NCBI RefSeq assembly: GCF_038050375.1
Contig: NZ_CP150886.1
Span: 1,281,318-1,345,317, forward strand
Length of the DNA: 64,000 nt
Source: Okeanomitos corallinicola TIOX110
GTDB lineage: Bacteria; Cyanobacteriota; Cyanobacteriia; Cyanobacteriales; Nostocaceae
Direction of reading: 5' to 3'
The notes below the pieces were generated by a model. The model was given only the letters and a program-made list of their open reading frames with translations. It was not told where the DNA came from and made no database searches. Numbering within the stretch: position 1 is the first letter of the stretch; each line of letters starts with the position of its first letter. The position numbers and the translations under genes are program-made. This document shows positions 55,239 to 63,899 of this stretch, piece by piece.

Positions 55239-56318
55239 CTAACTAACAGGAATTGCTTCACCACAAGACATAATTACAGGGAAAATATGAACATTGGGAG
55301 CGTGCATTGCTAAAATTCCTAAATTAGCACGATTCAGCAAATCAGCTTCAGTTCTAACTACCATTCCCCGACTATCTAAAATAGAATGATGGAAGTTAAA
55401 GCCATTCAAATTAAAAGCCATACTCCCGACACCTAATGCAGCAAACCAAATACCGATGGTGGGTAATGCTGCTAGTAAAAAATGAAAAGAACGGTGATTT
55501 TTACTGGCGAATAACGGAGTTAATAAACGTCCTAAAAAACCATAATGTCCAGCTAAATAGCTATAGGTTACTTGGCGTTGACCTAATTTATAGCCAGTAT
55601 TGGGTGATTCGTTTTCGGTGGTTTTTCTAAATAGGGTAGATGTCACCAATGAACCATGGAGAGAACTTAAAAATGCACCACTAAAAATTCCCGCAACTCC
55701 TAACATATGGAAGGGGTGCATTAAGATATTATGGTCGCCTTGGAAAGCTAACATAAAGTGAAAAGTTCCCGCAATTCCCAAGGGTAAACCATCAGCAAAA
55801 CTACCTTGACCAATGGGGTAAATTAATAATACTGCTGTCGCTGCTGCTGCGGGTGCAGAATAGGCAATTGCTAACCAAGGACGCATTCCTAAACGGTAAC
55901 TTAATTCCCATAAACGTCCTAAATAACACCAAATTCCAATCAAAAAATGCAGGACAATTAGTTGATAAGGTCCGCCATTATAAAGCCATTCATCTATGGA
56001 AGCTGCTTCCCAAATTGGATAAAAATGTAAACCAATGGCGGCGGAAGTTGGGACTACGGCGGCTGTAATAATGTTGTTTCCATCCATTAAAGAACCGCGA
56101 ATGGGGTCTCTAATTCCTTCCATATCTACCCCTGGTGCAGCAATGAAAGCGAGGATAAAACAGGTGGTTGCAACTAACAAAGTGGGAATCATTAATACAC
56201 CAAACCAGCCTATATAGAGGCGGTTCTCGGTGCTAGTTATCCAAGCACAAAAACGATCCCAAACTCTAAAGAAATCGAATTCTTCTCGACGTGGAGCAAT
56301 GATAGTCATTGTCTTCAC
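55239..56318 (-). CDS. psbA: Divergent ('rogue'/sentinel-type) photosystem II D1 protein
   Basis: The D1 fold is complete: five-helix core, Tyr167 (equivalent of TyrZ 161) in [12 protein letters not shown] with Asp176 (D170), His196, HGSLVTS and [10 protein letters not shown]. Mn-cluster positions are lost: E189 is Asp195 (QGDHN), E333 is Ala340 (MHAPNVH), D342 is Ile349 and the A344 terminus is Ser351. H332 and H337 equivalents remain. The C-terminus runs on to ...IPVS. Chlorophyll f synthase (ChlF) is unlikely because the QD motif is absent (CYLGRLWE). This is a rogue/sentinel D1 thought to make non-oxygen-evolving PSII. GAGG precedes the ATG by eight bases. Confidence 0.93.
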   Translation of the reverse strand: MKTMTIIAPRREEFDFFRVWDRFCAWITSTENRLYIGWFGVLMIPTLLVATTCFILAFIAAPGVDMEGIRDPIRGSLMDGNNIITAAVVPTSAAIGLHFYPIWEAASIDEWLYNGGPYQLIVLHFLIGIWCYLGRLWELSYRLGMRPWLAIAYSAPAAAATAVLLIYPIGQGSFADGLPLGIAGTFHFMLAFQGDHNILMHPFHMLGVAGIFSGAFLSSLHGSLVTSTLFRKTTENESPNTGYKLGQRQVTYSYLAGHYGFLGRLLTPLFASKNHRSFHFLLAALPTIGIWFAALGVGSMAFNLNGFNFHHSILDSRGMVVRTEADLLNRANLGILAMHAPNVHIFPVIMSCGEAIPVS

Positions 56319-56431
56319 CTCATAGTATTTTAAATTTTTGGCTTTTTATTTTCGATGAATGTTAACCTTTGAATTCTTACATTTAGGCTTCCATTTAACA
56401 GTAAAATTACTCTAATTATCGTCATACTTGT

Positions 56432-56450
56432 GGCAGATAGTTTATCTACC
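56432..56450. promoter_or_regulatory. 19-bp near-palindrome upstream of the rogue psbA gene
   Basis: GGCAGATA-gtt-TATCTACC (one mismatch) lies about 115 bases before the psbA start. It is a candidate operator for an oxygen-, light- or redox-responsive regulator. No known consensus is matched. Confidence 0.35.
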
Positions 56451-56551
56451 AAGAGATATACTTAGGGTTTAAATTAGGGTTTAAAGCATTTTCAGAAGTT
56501 TTTAAAATTCTTGTTATGATGACTCCTGACTCCTACAATATATTAAAATAT

Positions 56552-58279
56552 TTATGTTTGTTGTTGATGACGATGGTTTGCAGCTTGCACTAATAAAGAT
56601 TCAGCAAATGCTATGGCTTGATTTGCCGATTTACCACCGGCTAATTGCGCTAATTCTTCCCTCCGCGTGGTTAAATTATCTAAACTGGTAACTCTGACAA
56701 CTGTACGCTGTTCAGCATTACCATTTTTATTAATTACTTGTTTCTCAACCCGAAAATGTCTATCTGCCATTGCTGCAATTAATGGTTGATGAGTCACACA
56801 TAATACTTGTTGATTTTGACTGAGTTGATATAATTTTTCGGCAATAGCTTGGGCAACTCTGCCGGAAACTCCTACATCAATTTCATCAAATACCATAGTT
56901 TCTGCATAATCATTTTGATTAAAACAAGCTTTTAATGCTAATAAAAATCGGCTCATTTCTCCCCCAGAGGCAATTTCTGTTAATGGTTGGATGGGTTCAC
57001 CGGGGTTAGGGCTAAACATAAAGGTAATTTTATCTGCACCTGTAGCTGTGGGAGATGTGGGGGTAATTTCTACTTGGAATCTGACTTTATCCATTGCTAA
57101 AGGTTTGAGTTCAGATAATAGATGAGATTCTAAATTAGTTGCTGTTTTTAATCTTAATTGAGTTAATTTGTGACTAAATTGGAGCAGATATTGTAAACAA
57201 ATTTGTTCTTTTTGTTCTAGAGTTTCTATAGATTGTTCATGATTATTTAGTTCGGCTAGTTCTATTTGAATTTTTTCATAATAGGCGATCGCTTCTGCTA
57301 AACTCGGCCCATATTTCCGACAAATTTGTTTTAATTCCCTGAGTCTTTCTTCTACTTCTTCTAACCTTTGGGGATCAGCTTCTAAACTTTCTCCATAAAT
57401 GCTAATTTGTCTGCCCACTTCCATAACTGTTGCTACTGCATCCCTCACCAATTCTAACATTGGTTGCAGTTGGTTATCAAATTCAACAATTTGATTTAGT
57501 AGTGTTTCACTATCTCCTAATAAATCAGCAGCGGTAGGAGATTCTGCATCATTTTGATATAAAGATTGATAAACTTTATAACTCATTTGTTGTAAATCAA
57601 CTACATGATTTAACCTCTCCCTTTCCTGGGTTAATTGTTCCATTTCTTGGGGATCATCTAGATTTGCTAAACTCAATTCTTGGACTTGATAGGTGAGTAA
57701 ATCTAGTTGTTGTAAACGTTCCCTTTCCGAAGTCCGTCGCTGTTCTAAACTTTGATGTGCCTGTTGATAGTTGCTAAAAGCAACCGCTACTTCTTGACGT
57801 TGCTGTATTAAAGCATCACCACCATATAAATCTAACCAATTTCTGAGATGTGCGGATTGACCTACTTGTACCGTTTGTCCTTGGGCAGTAATTTCCACGA
57901 GGCGATCGCGTAAATTACCCATAATTTGCCGATTTACCAATACCCCATTTACCCGTGATCTACTACGGATATTACTGACAGTAGCGGTAATTTCCCTACT
58001 AATGATCACGGAATTATCATCAAGTAAGTCTATTTCTTGTTCAATTAACCAGGCAGTTAAATCAGGGTTTATACTGAAAGTTCCTTCTAATAAAGCACGA
58101 TTTGTTCCCGTGCGAATGACGCGACTAGAAACTTTACCACCTAAAACCGCATCAATTGCATCTAATATAATTGACTTTCCCGCGCCGGTTTCCCCTGTCA
58201 ACACATTTAACCTAGCTCCAAACTCTAATTCTAATTTATCAATGAGGGCAAAATTTTCAATTCTCAGGCATAGCAACAT
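56552..58279 (-). CDS. recN: DNA repair protein RecN
   Basis: RecN is an SMC-like ATPase acting at double-strand breaks. The N-terminus has the Walker A site LNVLTGETGAGKSIILDAID, the middle (residues ~150-400) is a Leu/Glu/Gln-rich coiled coil, and the C-terminus holds signature LTEIASGGEMSRFLLALKAC and Walker B TMVFDEIDVGVSGRVAQAIA, then VLCVTHQPLIAAMADRH. Full length of 575 residues. The start MLLCLRIENFALID is the family start. It lies upstream of the psbA gene on the same strand but is separated by 230 bases. Confidence 0.96.
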   Translation of the reverse strand: MLLCLRIENFALIDKLELEFGARLNVLTGETGAGKSIILDAIDAVLGGKVSSRVIRTGTNRALLEGTFSINPDLTAWLIEQEIDLLDDNSVIISREITATVSNIRSRSRVNGVLVNRQIMGNLRDRLVEITAQGQTVQVGQSAHLRNWLDLYGGDALIQQRQEVAVAFSNYQQAHQSLEQRRTSERERLQQLDLLTYQVQELSLANLDDPQEMEQLTQERERLNHVVDLQQMSYKVYQSLYQNDAESPTAADLLGDSETLLNQIVEFDNQLQPMLELVRDAVATVMEVGRQISIYGESLEADPQRLEEVEERLRELKQICRKYGPSLAEAIAYYEKIQIELAELNNHEQSIETLEQKEQICLQYLLQFSHKLTQLRLKTATNLESHLLSELKPLAMDKVRFQVEITPTSPTATGADKITFMFSPNPGEPIQPLTEIASGGEMSRFLLALKACFNQNDYAETMVFDEIDVGVSGRVAQAIAEKLYQLSQNQQVLCVTHQPLIAAMADRHFRVEKQVINKNGNAEQRTVVRVTSLDNLTTRREELAQLAGGKSANQAIAFAESLLVQAANHRHQQQT

Positions 58280-58374
58280 CAGGCTATAATCTCCGTGCAG
58301 GTAAATGCCAGATACCTTCCAATTTTATCTCTATCTAGTTGGTAATGTATATATGTGTATGTTAAAAAACCATA

Positions 58375-59733
58375 CTATGTAATATATTTAACTAATGCTT
58401 CTTTAAATTCCGCTGCTGATTGAAAATGAATTTTCGGTTTTTCTACTAAAGCTAAATCTATTATCTCTGCTAACCTAGCAGGAATACTATGATCACGCTG
58501 ACGAATAGGTACAGGATCATTTTGTAAAATATCTAACCATGGTTCTTTACCAAAATCACGAGGAACATATCCAGTTAACATATTATATAAGCAAGCCGCA
58601 GCTGCCCAAACATCTACATCTGGTTTGCAATCTTTATATTTCAACACTTGTTGACGGGGAATAAACACAGGTTTACCATCTCTTTTTATTTTTGTGAAAG
58701 CTTGTCCACTAAAACCAGTTAAATAAAATGATTTTGCTAAACCATAATCAGCAATTTTAGCTACTAATTTACGGTTAATATTAGATAACAAAATATTTTG
58801 AGGTGTTAAATTTTGGTGAAGAAATCTTGCCCCTTTAGGAAAAATACCATTAGCTAATTTAGTATGATCAACTTCTGCATTATGAGCATATATTAAACCA
58901 TCTAAAACTTGCAGTATTATTCCTAGAGCCATAGGTATAGGAATTTTTCCACCTAGTTGTTTTATTAAATTATAAACATTACCAATTTTGTAATATTCCA
59001 TACAGATAAAGAATAGCTTATCTGCATATCCATACTCAATTAAATCTACAATATTAGGATGTTTTAATGAGTGGAAATTTTTAATTTCTTGCAGGAATGT
59101 TTCTACATGAGCTTGATCCTGTGTAACTTTAGGTATCATCAGTTTTAAAGCTACAGATTTACCAGTCTGGCAATGTTGAGCTAAATATACTTCTCCGAAA
59201 TTACTTTTACCAATTAATTTGATGAGTTCATAACCAGATAATACTCGTAAATCCTCATTTACTTGATCAGCTAATTTGCTTAAATTTACAATTGCGTCAG
59301 ATTTTTCTATTTTGCTTTTGGAAGTTTCATGGTTTAAAGGTTTAATTTCAGGATTAGAAGTAATTGCTACTGGAGTTTTAATCGAAACTTTTAAGACAAG
59401 ATCACCTAAACTAATTTCATCACCATCTTTTAAATTATATTCAGGAGCATCCAATGTACAAGCTTCTTTTGCGCTTTGGTTACGTTCCCGCTGGCCAATT
59501 TTTTGATGATTAATATAAGTACCGTTTAAACTGCCTAAATCTTTAATTTTTATTTCTGGAGGATTGATATCTAATAAACAATGATAGCGAGAAACACGCC
59601 GATAAAACTCATTAGGTATGGATAAATGACAATCGTTATTTCTACCAATGATAAAAGTAGTCTGCTGGTCAAATGTATACATTTTTCCTGAGAATTTACC
59701 TGTGGTAATGGTGAGTGTGATATTAGATTGCAT
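58375..59733 (-). CDS. FHA-domain protein with a kinase-like domain lacking catalytic residues (predicted pseudokinase)
   Basis: Residues ~28-118 are an FHA domain (IIGRNNDCHLSIP, RVSRYHCLLD, LGSLNGTYIN), which binds phosphothreonine. From ~168 a Hanks-type kinase domain follows: LIGKSNFGEVYLA, Lys197 in VALKLM, Glu216. The catalytic loop reads His306-Gln-Asn308-Leu-Thr310-Pro-Gln-Asn, so both HRD Asp (N308) and the catalytic Lys (T310) are replaced. DFG is DYG (329-331), and the APE region has IPRQQV. ATP binding is possible, phosphotransfer is doubtful. It may act as a phospho-dependent scaffold. Confidence 0.85.
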   Translation of the reverse strand: MQSNITLTITTGKFSGKMYTFDQQTTFIIGRNNDCHLSIPNEFYRRVSRYHCLLDINPPEIKIKDLGSLNGTYINHQKIGQRERNQSAKEACTLDAPEYNLKDGDEISLGDLVLKVSIKTPVAITSNPEIKPLNHETSKSKIEKSDAIVNLSKLADQVNEDLRVLSGYELIKLIGKSNFGEVYLAQHCQTGKSVALKLMIPKVTQDQAHVETFLQEIKNFHSLKHPNIVDLIEYGYADKLFFICMEYYKIGNVYNLIKQLGGKIPIPMALGIILQVLDGLIYAHNAEVDHTKLANGIFPKGARFLHQNLTPQNILLSNINRKLVAKIADYGLAKSFYLTGFSGQAFTKIKRDGKPVFIPRQQVLKYKDCKPDVDVWAAAACLYNMLTGYVPRDFGKEPWLDILQNDPVPIRQRDHSIPARLAEIIDLALVEKPKIHFQSAAEFKEALVKYIT

Positions 59734-59829
59734 TTTGGATAGCCGTCACGGGTATATGCTATATATCATATCTTACATGATTAGCTTATTGTTTCCGAGA
59801 GCCAATAAATAAACTTGGTAACATTAAAG

Positions 59830-59869
59830 TAAAAAATTAAATCCTCAACTTCTCTAGGAAATTGAGGAT
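59830..59869 (-). terminator. Terminator of acsF
   Basis: ATCCTCAA and TTGAGGAT form an 8-bp stem; reading the minus strand, the stem is followed by TTAATTTTTT. It lies about 80 bases after the acsF stop codon. Confidence 0.78.
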
Positions 59870-59948
59870 ATCAGAAATAGCAAAAAATAAAGAATTACGC
59901 GAGATTAGCAATTAAAAATAATACAAACCTTCCTAAACTCAACAGAAA

Positions 59949-61025
59949 TTAACGCACAGTTTCACGAGTCATTTCTGCATTGATAGGTTTAATCAGGTAA
60001 AGTTTGAGCATATACCAGACTATATTTTTAATCAATGGTATTTTTTGGAAGAACTTAGTAATTCCCGACTCATTACTGTTCTTGAGTTCAATTAATTTCT
60101 GGTTATTGATTGCACATTGTTCCAAATACCAGAAAAAATAGGGATGGTTTGTATTTAAGGTGACAGGAAACGCTCTAGATGCAGTTTTGTTGGTTTCTGT
60201 AACTACCTGAGTGTTGTATTTACGGGGATGAATTCCTAAAATTTCATAGAAATCTGACCGTTCAAAAACTGTCATAGTGTGGGTAACAAAGACAGTTAAC
60301 AAGAAGAAACGTACCCATAAACGTGCTTTCCAATTATTCCATAATTGGGGTTGAGAACGTAACAAAGCCTTGAAAAAGTCCCCATGTCTATTTTCATCCT
60401 GACACCAGCTTTCAAACTTCCTAAATAAAGGATAAAACTGGAATTCTGGATTTTGTTCCATGTGACGAAATACTAAAATATAACGCCAATAACCTATTTT
60501 TTCCGATAGGTAAACTGTGTAAATTACCCATTCTGGTGGAAAGAAGGTATAGGTACGATTTTTAGTTAAGTAACTTAAATCAAGGGAAAGATTAAAATCC
60601 GCCATTGACTTATTTAAAAAACCCGCGTGACGAGCTTCATCCCGTGCTAAATAATCAAAAGCTTCTGATAACAAAGGGCTACTATTTTTAAGACGACGGG
60701 ATAATTCTTTAAATAGTAGAAATCCAGAAAATTCGGAAGTACAAGAACGTTCTAAAAAGTCAATAAAAGCAAGGCGTTTTTCACCTTGGATGTGATCCCA
60801 TGACTGTTTAAATTCATCATCACGGATAAAATGATGGCGGTTATAATCTGCTTTGAGTTCATCAACTATCGCTCTAATTTCTTCTTCATGAGCAGAAATA
60901 TCCATTTTCGCCACAGCATCAAAGTCTGTGGTATAAAACCGGGGTGTTAATAATGTTTCTTGCACGGGTGCTTTAACACCAGGTTTTAGTAACTCAACTG
61001 GGGGAGTTTCCAAAGACTTGACCAT
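59949..61025 (-). CDS. acsF: Mg-protoporphyrin IX monomethyl ester oxidative cyclase (AcsF/ChlA)
   Basis: AcsF is the di-iron enzyme that forms the fifth ring of chlorophyll using oxygen. The family start MVKSLETPPVELLKPGVKAP supports the ATG at 61,025. Di-iron ligand motifs are visible: RSCTSEFSGFLLFKELSRRL, YLARDEARHAGFLNKSMADF and WCQDENRHGDFFKALLRSQP, with FYTTDFDAVAKMDISAHEEE before them. The divergent heme oxygenase and hemN genes match the chlAII-ho2-hemN set induced at low oxygen in other cyanobacteria, so this is likely the micro-oxic isoform (chlAII). Isoform choice is by context. Confidence 0.93.
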   Translation of the reverse strand: MVKSLETPPVELLKPGVKAPVQETLLTPRFYTTDFDAVAKMDISAHEEEIRAIVDELKADYNRHHFIRDDEFKQSWDHIQGEKRLAFIDFLERSCTSEFSGFLLFKELSRRLKNSSPLLSEAFDYLARDEARHAGFLNKSMADFNLSLDLSYLTKNRTYTFFPPEWVIYTVYLSEKIGYWRYILVFRHMEQNPEFQFYPLFRKFESWCQDENRHGDFFKALLRSQPQLWNNWKARLWVRFFLLTVFVTHTMTVFERSDFYEILGIHPRKYNTQVVTETNKTASRAFPVTLNTNHPYFFWYLEQCAINNQKLIELKNSNESGITKFFQKIPLIKNIVWYMLKLYLIKPINAEMTRETVR

Positions 61026-61417
61026 AATCATCCTGTTGATATTTACTCTTGTAAAGACTATATAAGCATAATTAATGCTGAGTAGTCATCAGTTAAATTA
61101 TTGAAAGTAAATTGTACTAAATTACCTGATTTAACTTTATTTCAACACAGCTTAAATACCTATATTACTTGAATATTTTATTTTTGAAGTCTAAAGAAAT
61201 ATGAATATCTTTATATTTCTAAGAAGATTGATAGTTAAATATTTTGTATGAGATAAAAATAGGCATGATCTGGATTAGCGGTGGTATTTGCTAGATAGAT
61301 TACGCCAGCACCTCATAAACCTACAATAGCATTTTTTCAGGTTGACACCGACGGCAAACTGATAAACAAGTCGGTGAAATTCTCCACACTTTTCTCTTGA
61401 AAATGAAGGAAGTAACA
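61026..61417. promoter_or_regulatory. Divergent control region of acsF and heme oxygenase
   Basis: About 390 AT-rich bases separate the starts of acsF and the heme oxygenase gene. Two inverted repeats stand out: AGAAATAT/ATATTTCT (61,195-61,220, 10-base spacer) and CACCGAC/GTCGGTG (61,346-61,376, 17-base spacer). Both could serve a regulator of the ChlR (micro-oxic) type or an mRNA leader hairpin. The assignment is inferential. Confidence 0.45.
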
Positions 61418-62092
61418 ATGAGTAACAATTTAGCTGTTAAACTGCGTTCTGGTACTCACCAAGCTCATACAGATGCAGAAAATGTTGGTTTTATGAAATG
61501 TTTTGTCCAAGGAGTTGTAGACAGAGAATGTTTTAGTAAATTCCTGAGTAATTTGTATTTTGTTTACAGCGAACTAGAAGCTGCAATTGAGAAGCATAAA
61601 CAACATCCTGTCATTAGTATAATGTATTTTCCTGAACTAAATCGTCAAGCATCTTTGGAAAAAGATATAGAATTTTACAATGGTAATCTGTGGCGAAATT
61701 TCATTAAACCATCGCCAGCTACTAAAAATTATATTGCTCGCATTTGTGAACTATCAAATCATGAACCTGCGTTATTATTAGGTCATGCCTATACTCGCTA
61801 CATGGGTGATCTTTCCGGAGGACAAATGCTACAAAAAGTTGCTCAGTCAGCTTTAAAACTATCTGGATATGAAGGAACTGAGTTTTATAACTTTGCCCAA
61901 ATACCAGATAAGCAAGCATTTAAAAACAAGTATCGTCAAGCGTTAGATACTTTACCTGTTGATGATGCCACTGCTGATAAAATTGTAGCAGAAGCAAATA
62001 GTGCTTTCTATTTGAATATGGAAATAATCAAAGAATTAGAACCGATTTTAATTCAAGCTTTAGGTCGAGCTACATATAATGACCTAGTTTGA
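61418..62092 (+). CDS. Heme oxygenase (biliverdin-producing), probable ho2-type
   Basis: Heme oxygenase opens heme to biliverdin for phycobilin synthesis. The proximal heme-ligand His is His14 in LRSGTHQAHTDAENVGFMKC, followed by YFVYSELEAAIEKHKQHPVI and the distal-helix HAYTRYMGDLSGGQMLQKVA. AGGAAG lies about eight bases before the ATG at 61,418. Together with neighbouring acsF and hemN it suggests the low-oxygen ho2 isoform rather than the constitutive ho1; sequence alone cannot settle this. Confidence 0.93.
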   Translation: MSNNLAVKLRSGTHQAHTDAENVGFMKCFVQGVVDRECFSKFLSNLYFVYSELEAAIEKHKQHPVISIMYFPELNRQASLEKDIEFYNGNLWRNFIKPSPATKNYIARICELSNHEPALLLGHAYTRYMGDLSGGQMLQKVAQSALKLSGYEGTEFYNFAQIPDKQAFKNKYRQALDTLPVDDATADKIVAEANSAFYLNMEIIKELEPILIQALGRATYNDLV

Positions 62093-62311
62093 TAGTAACA
62101 GTATTTGCATAACACCGGGTTTCTTGAAGTAATTCCTAGCTATTTAGTTTCCGTGTTTACAACGGGAACATACAAATATATTGGCATTTATCTACAAAAA
62201 AATTGCCAATCTTACAACACTACATTGGGAAAATATTCATAATTATTCCCAAAGTAAAATTGACAATTCTTACAACTACTAGGCAAAATTACAAGTAACT
62301 CGGAGGTTTTG

Positions 62312-63694
62312 ATGGTTTTTCTATTACCTGGGGTAAAATTTGATTTTGATCTGATTCAAAAGTACGACACTCGCGCACCCAGATATACAAGTTATCCACC
62401 TGCTACAGAATTAACTGAAGCGTTCACAGCTAAAGATTTTGAGTTAGCGATCTGTAATTCTAATCAACGTCAAACACCTCTATCTTTATACTTCCACATT
62501 CCTTTTTGTCAAAGTGCTTGTTATTTCTGTGGTTGTAATACGGTGATTTCTAATAATAAGAATATTGCCAAGCCTTATTTACAAAATTTGGCACAGGAAA
62601 TCAAAAATACCGCAGAACTAATAGATACAAGCCGTAATGTACTGCAAATTCATTGGGGTGGAGGAACACCGAATTATTTGGATCTGCATCAAGTTGAATT
62701 TTTGTGGAACAAGATTAACCGATACTTTACTATTGATCCACAAGCGGAAGTTTCGATTGAAATTAACCCCCGCTATATTAATAAAGAGTATATCCAATTT
62801 CTCAGGGATATTGGTTTTAATCGGATTAGTTTTGGTATCCAAGATTTTAATCCGATAGTACAGGAAGCAGTTAACAGAATTCAACCAGAAAAAATGCTGA
62901 TTGATGCAATGGGTTGGATTAAAGATGCTAATTTTGACAGTGTAAATGTAGATTTAATTTATGGTTTACCCCATCAAAATCTGCATACTTTTCGGGAAAC
63001 CGTACAAAAGACAATTGACCTAGATCCTGATAGAATTGTCGTGTTTAATTTTGCCTATGTACCTTGGATGAAACCTGTACAAAAAAGAATTGATCAAAAT
63101 GCACTACCAGGAGCGCAGGAAAAGTTAGATATTCTGAAAATGACTATCGAGGAGTTAACAAATAACGAGTATTTGTTTATCGGGATGGATCATTTTGCCA
63201 AAACTAATAATGAATTAGCGATCGCTCAACAAAATGGAACTCTCAAACGCAATTTCCAAGGTTATACTACCCACGCAGAAACAGAACTGTTTGGTTTTGG
63301 TGCTACTTCTATTAGTATGCTAGAAGATGCTTATGCTCAAAACCATAAAGGTTTAAAGGAATATTATCAAGCAGTTACAGAAGGGATAATTCCTACCAGT
63401 AAAGGCTTTAAATTAAGCCAAGATGATATCATCAGACGGGATGTAATTATGTCTATTATGTCTCATTTTCAGCTACATAAATCAGATATCGAAAGTAAAT
63501 ATCATCTTGATTTTGATAGATATTTCTGTCAAGAATTAGCAGAATTAAAACCCCTAGAAGCTGATGGGTTGGTACATTTATTAGCTGACGAAATCCAAAT
63601 CACAGATATTGGTAGATTGTTAGTGAGAAATATTGCTGTCACCTTTGATACTCATAGCAGAATGAGAGAAGCAAAATTCTCTCGCGCAATTTAA
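62312..63694 (+). CDS. hemN: Oxygen-independent coproporphyrinogen III oxidase
   Basis: A radical SAM enzyme that forms protoporphyrinogen IX without oxygen. Motif CQSACYFC (Cys66-X3-Cys70-X2-Cys73, FHIPFCQSACYFCGC) binds the [4Fe-4S] cluster; IHWGGGTPNYL, EINPRYINKEYIQFLRDIGF, NRISFGIQDFNPIVQEAVNR and VNVDLIYGLPHQNLHTF follow as in HemN. Length of about 460 residues is normal. GGAGG lies five bases before the ATG at 62,312. It follows the heme oxygenase on the same strand and likely forms one transcription unit with it, ending in a terminator. Confidence 0.95.
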   Translation: MVFLLPGVKFDFDLIQKYDTRAPRYTSYPPATELTEAFTAKDFELAICNSNQRQTPLSLYFHIPFCQSACYFCGCNTVISNNKNIAKPYLQNLAQEIKNTAELIDTSRNVLQIHWGGGTPNYLDLHQVEFLWNKINRYFTIDPQAEVSIEINPRYINKEYIQFLRDIGFNRISFGIQDFNPIVQEAVNRIQPEKMLIDAMGWIKDANFDSVNVDLIYGLPHQNLHTFRETVQKTIDLDPDRIVVFNFAYVPWMKPVQKRIDQNALPGAQEKLDILKMTIEELTNNEYLFIGMDHFAKTNNELAIAQQNGTLKRNFQGYTTHAETELFGFGATSISMLEDAYAQNHKGLKEYYQAVTEGIIPTSKGFKLSQDDIIRRDVIMSIMSHFQLHKSDIESKYHLDFDRYFCQELAELKPLEADGLVHLLADEIQITDIGRLLVRNIAVTFDTHSRMREAKFSRAI

Positions 63695-63700
63695 TTAATC

Positions 63701-63727
63701 GTAATTGGTGATTGGTGATTGGTAATT
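63701..63727. repeat. GATTGGT heptamer repeat
   Basis: About three units of the form ATTGGTG/ATTGGTA stand between hemN and its terminator. Confidence 0.85.
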
Positions 63728-63733
63728 AATCAG

Positions 63734-63769
63734 ATACCCGATTTCTCTAAGAGTTCGGGTATATTTTTT
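63734..63769 (+). terminator. Terminator after hemN
   Basis: ATACCCGA and TCGGGTAT form a perfect 8-bp stem with a 13-base loop, followed by ATTTTTT. It is a standard Rho-independent terminator for the heme oxygenase-hemN unit and resembles the one after psbA. Confidence 0.85.
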
Positions 63770-63899
63770 AGGTAAAAAACATCTTTTGTGTCTCCCCAAT
63801 ATATCCTTTGATTTAACAAAATATATCATCAGATAGAAATAACTGTTTTGAATAGCCGATAAGTTTGATACATATCAAAATATAAAGGTAATCAAAAAA

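Noticed and set aside
55853-56217. Plus-strand frames over psbA
   Set aside because: Antisense shadows of the D1 gene with low-complexity composition.
55239-56318. Chlorophyll f synthase (ChlF)
   Set aside because: The QD motif is absent (CYLGRLWE) and TyrZ and D170 equivalents are present, so the rogue D1 group fits better.
61346-61376. CACCGAC/GTCGGTG pair as a transcription terminator
   Set aside because: It lies upstream of a start codon, has a 17-base loop and no T-run; more likely a leader or operator element.
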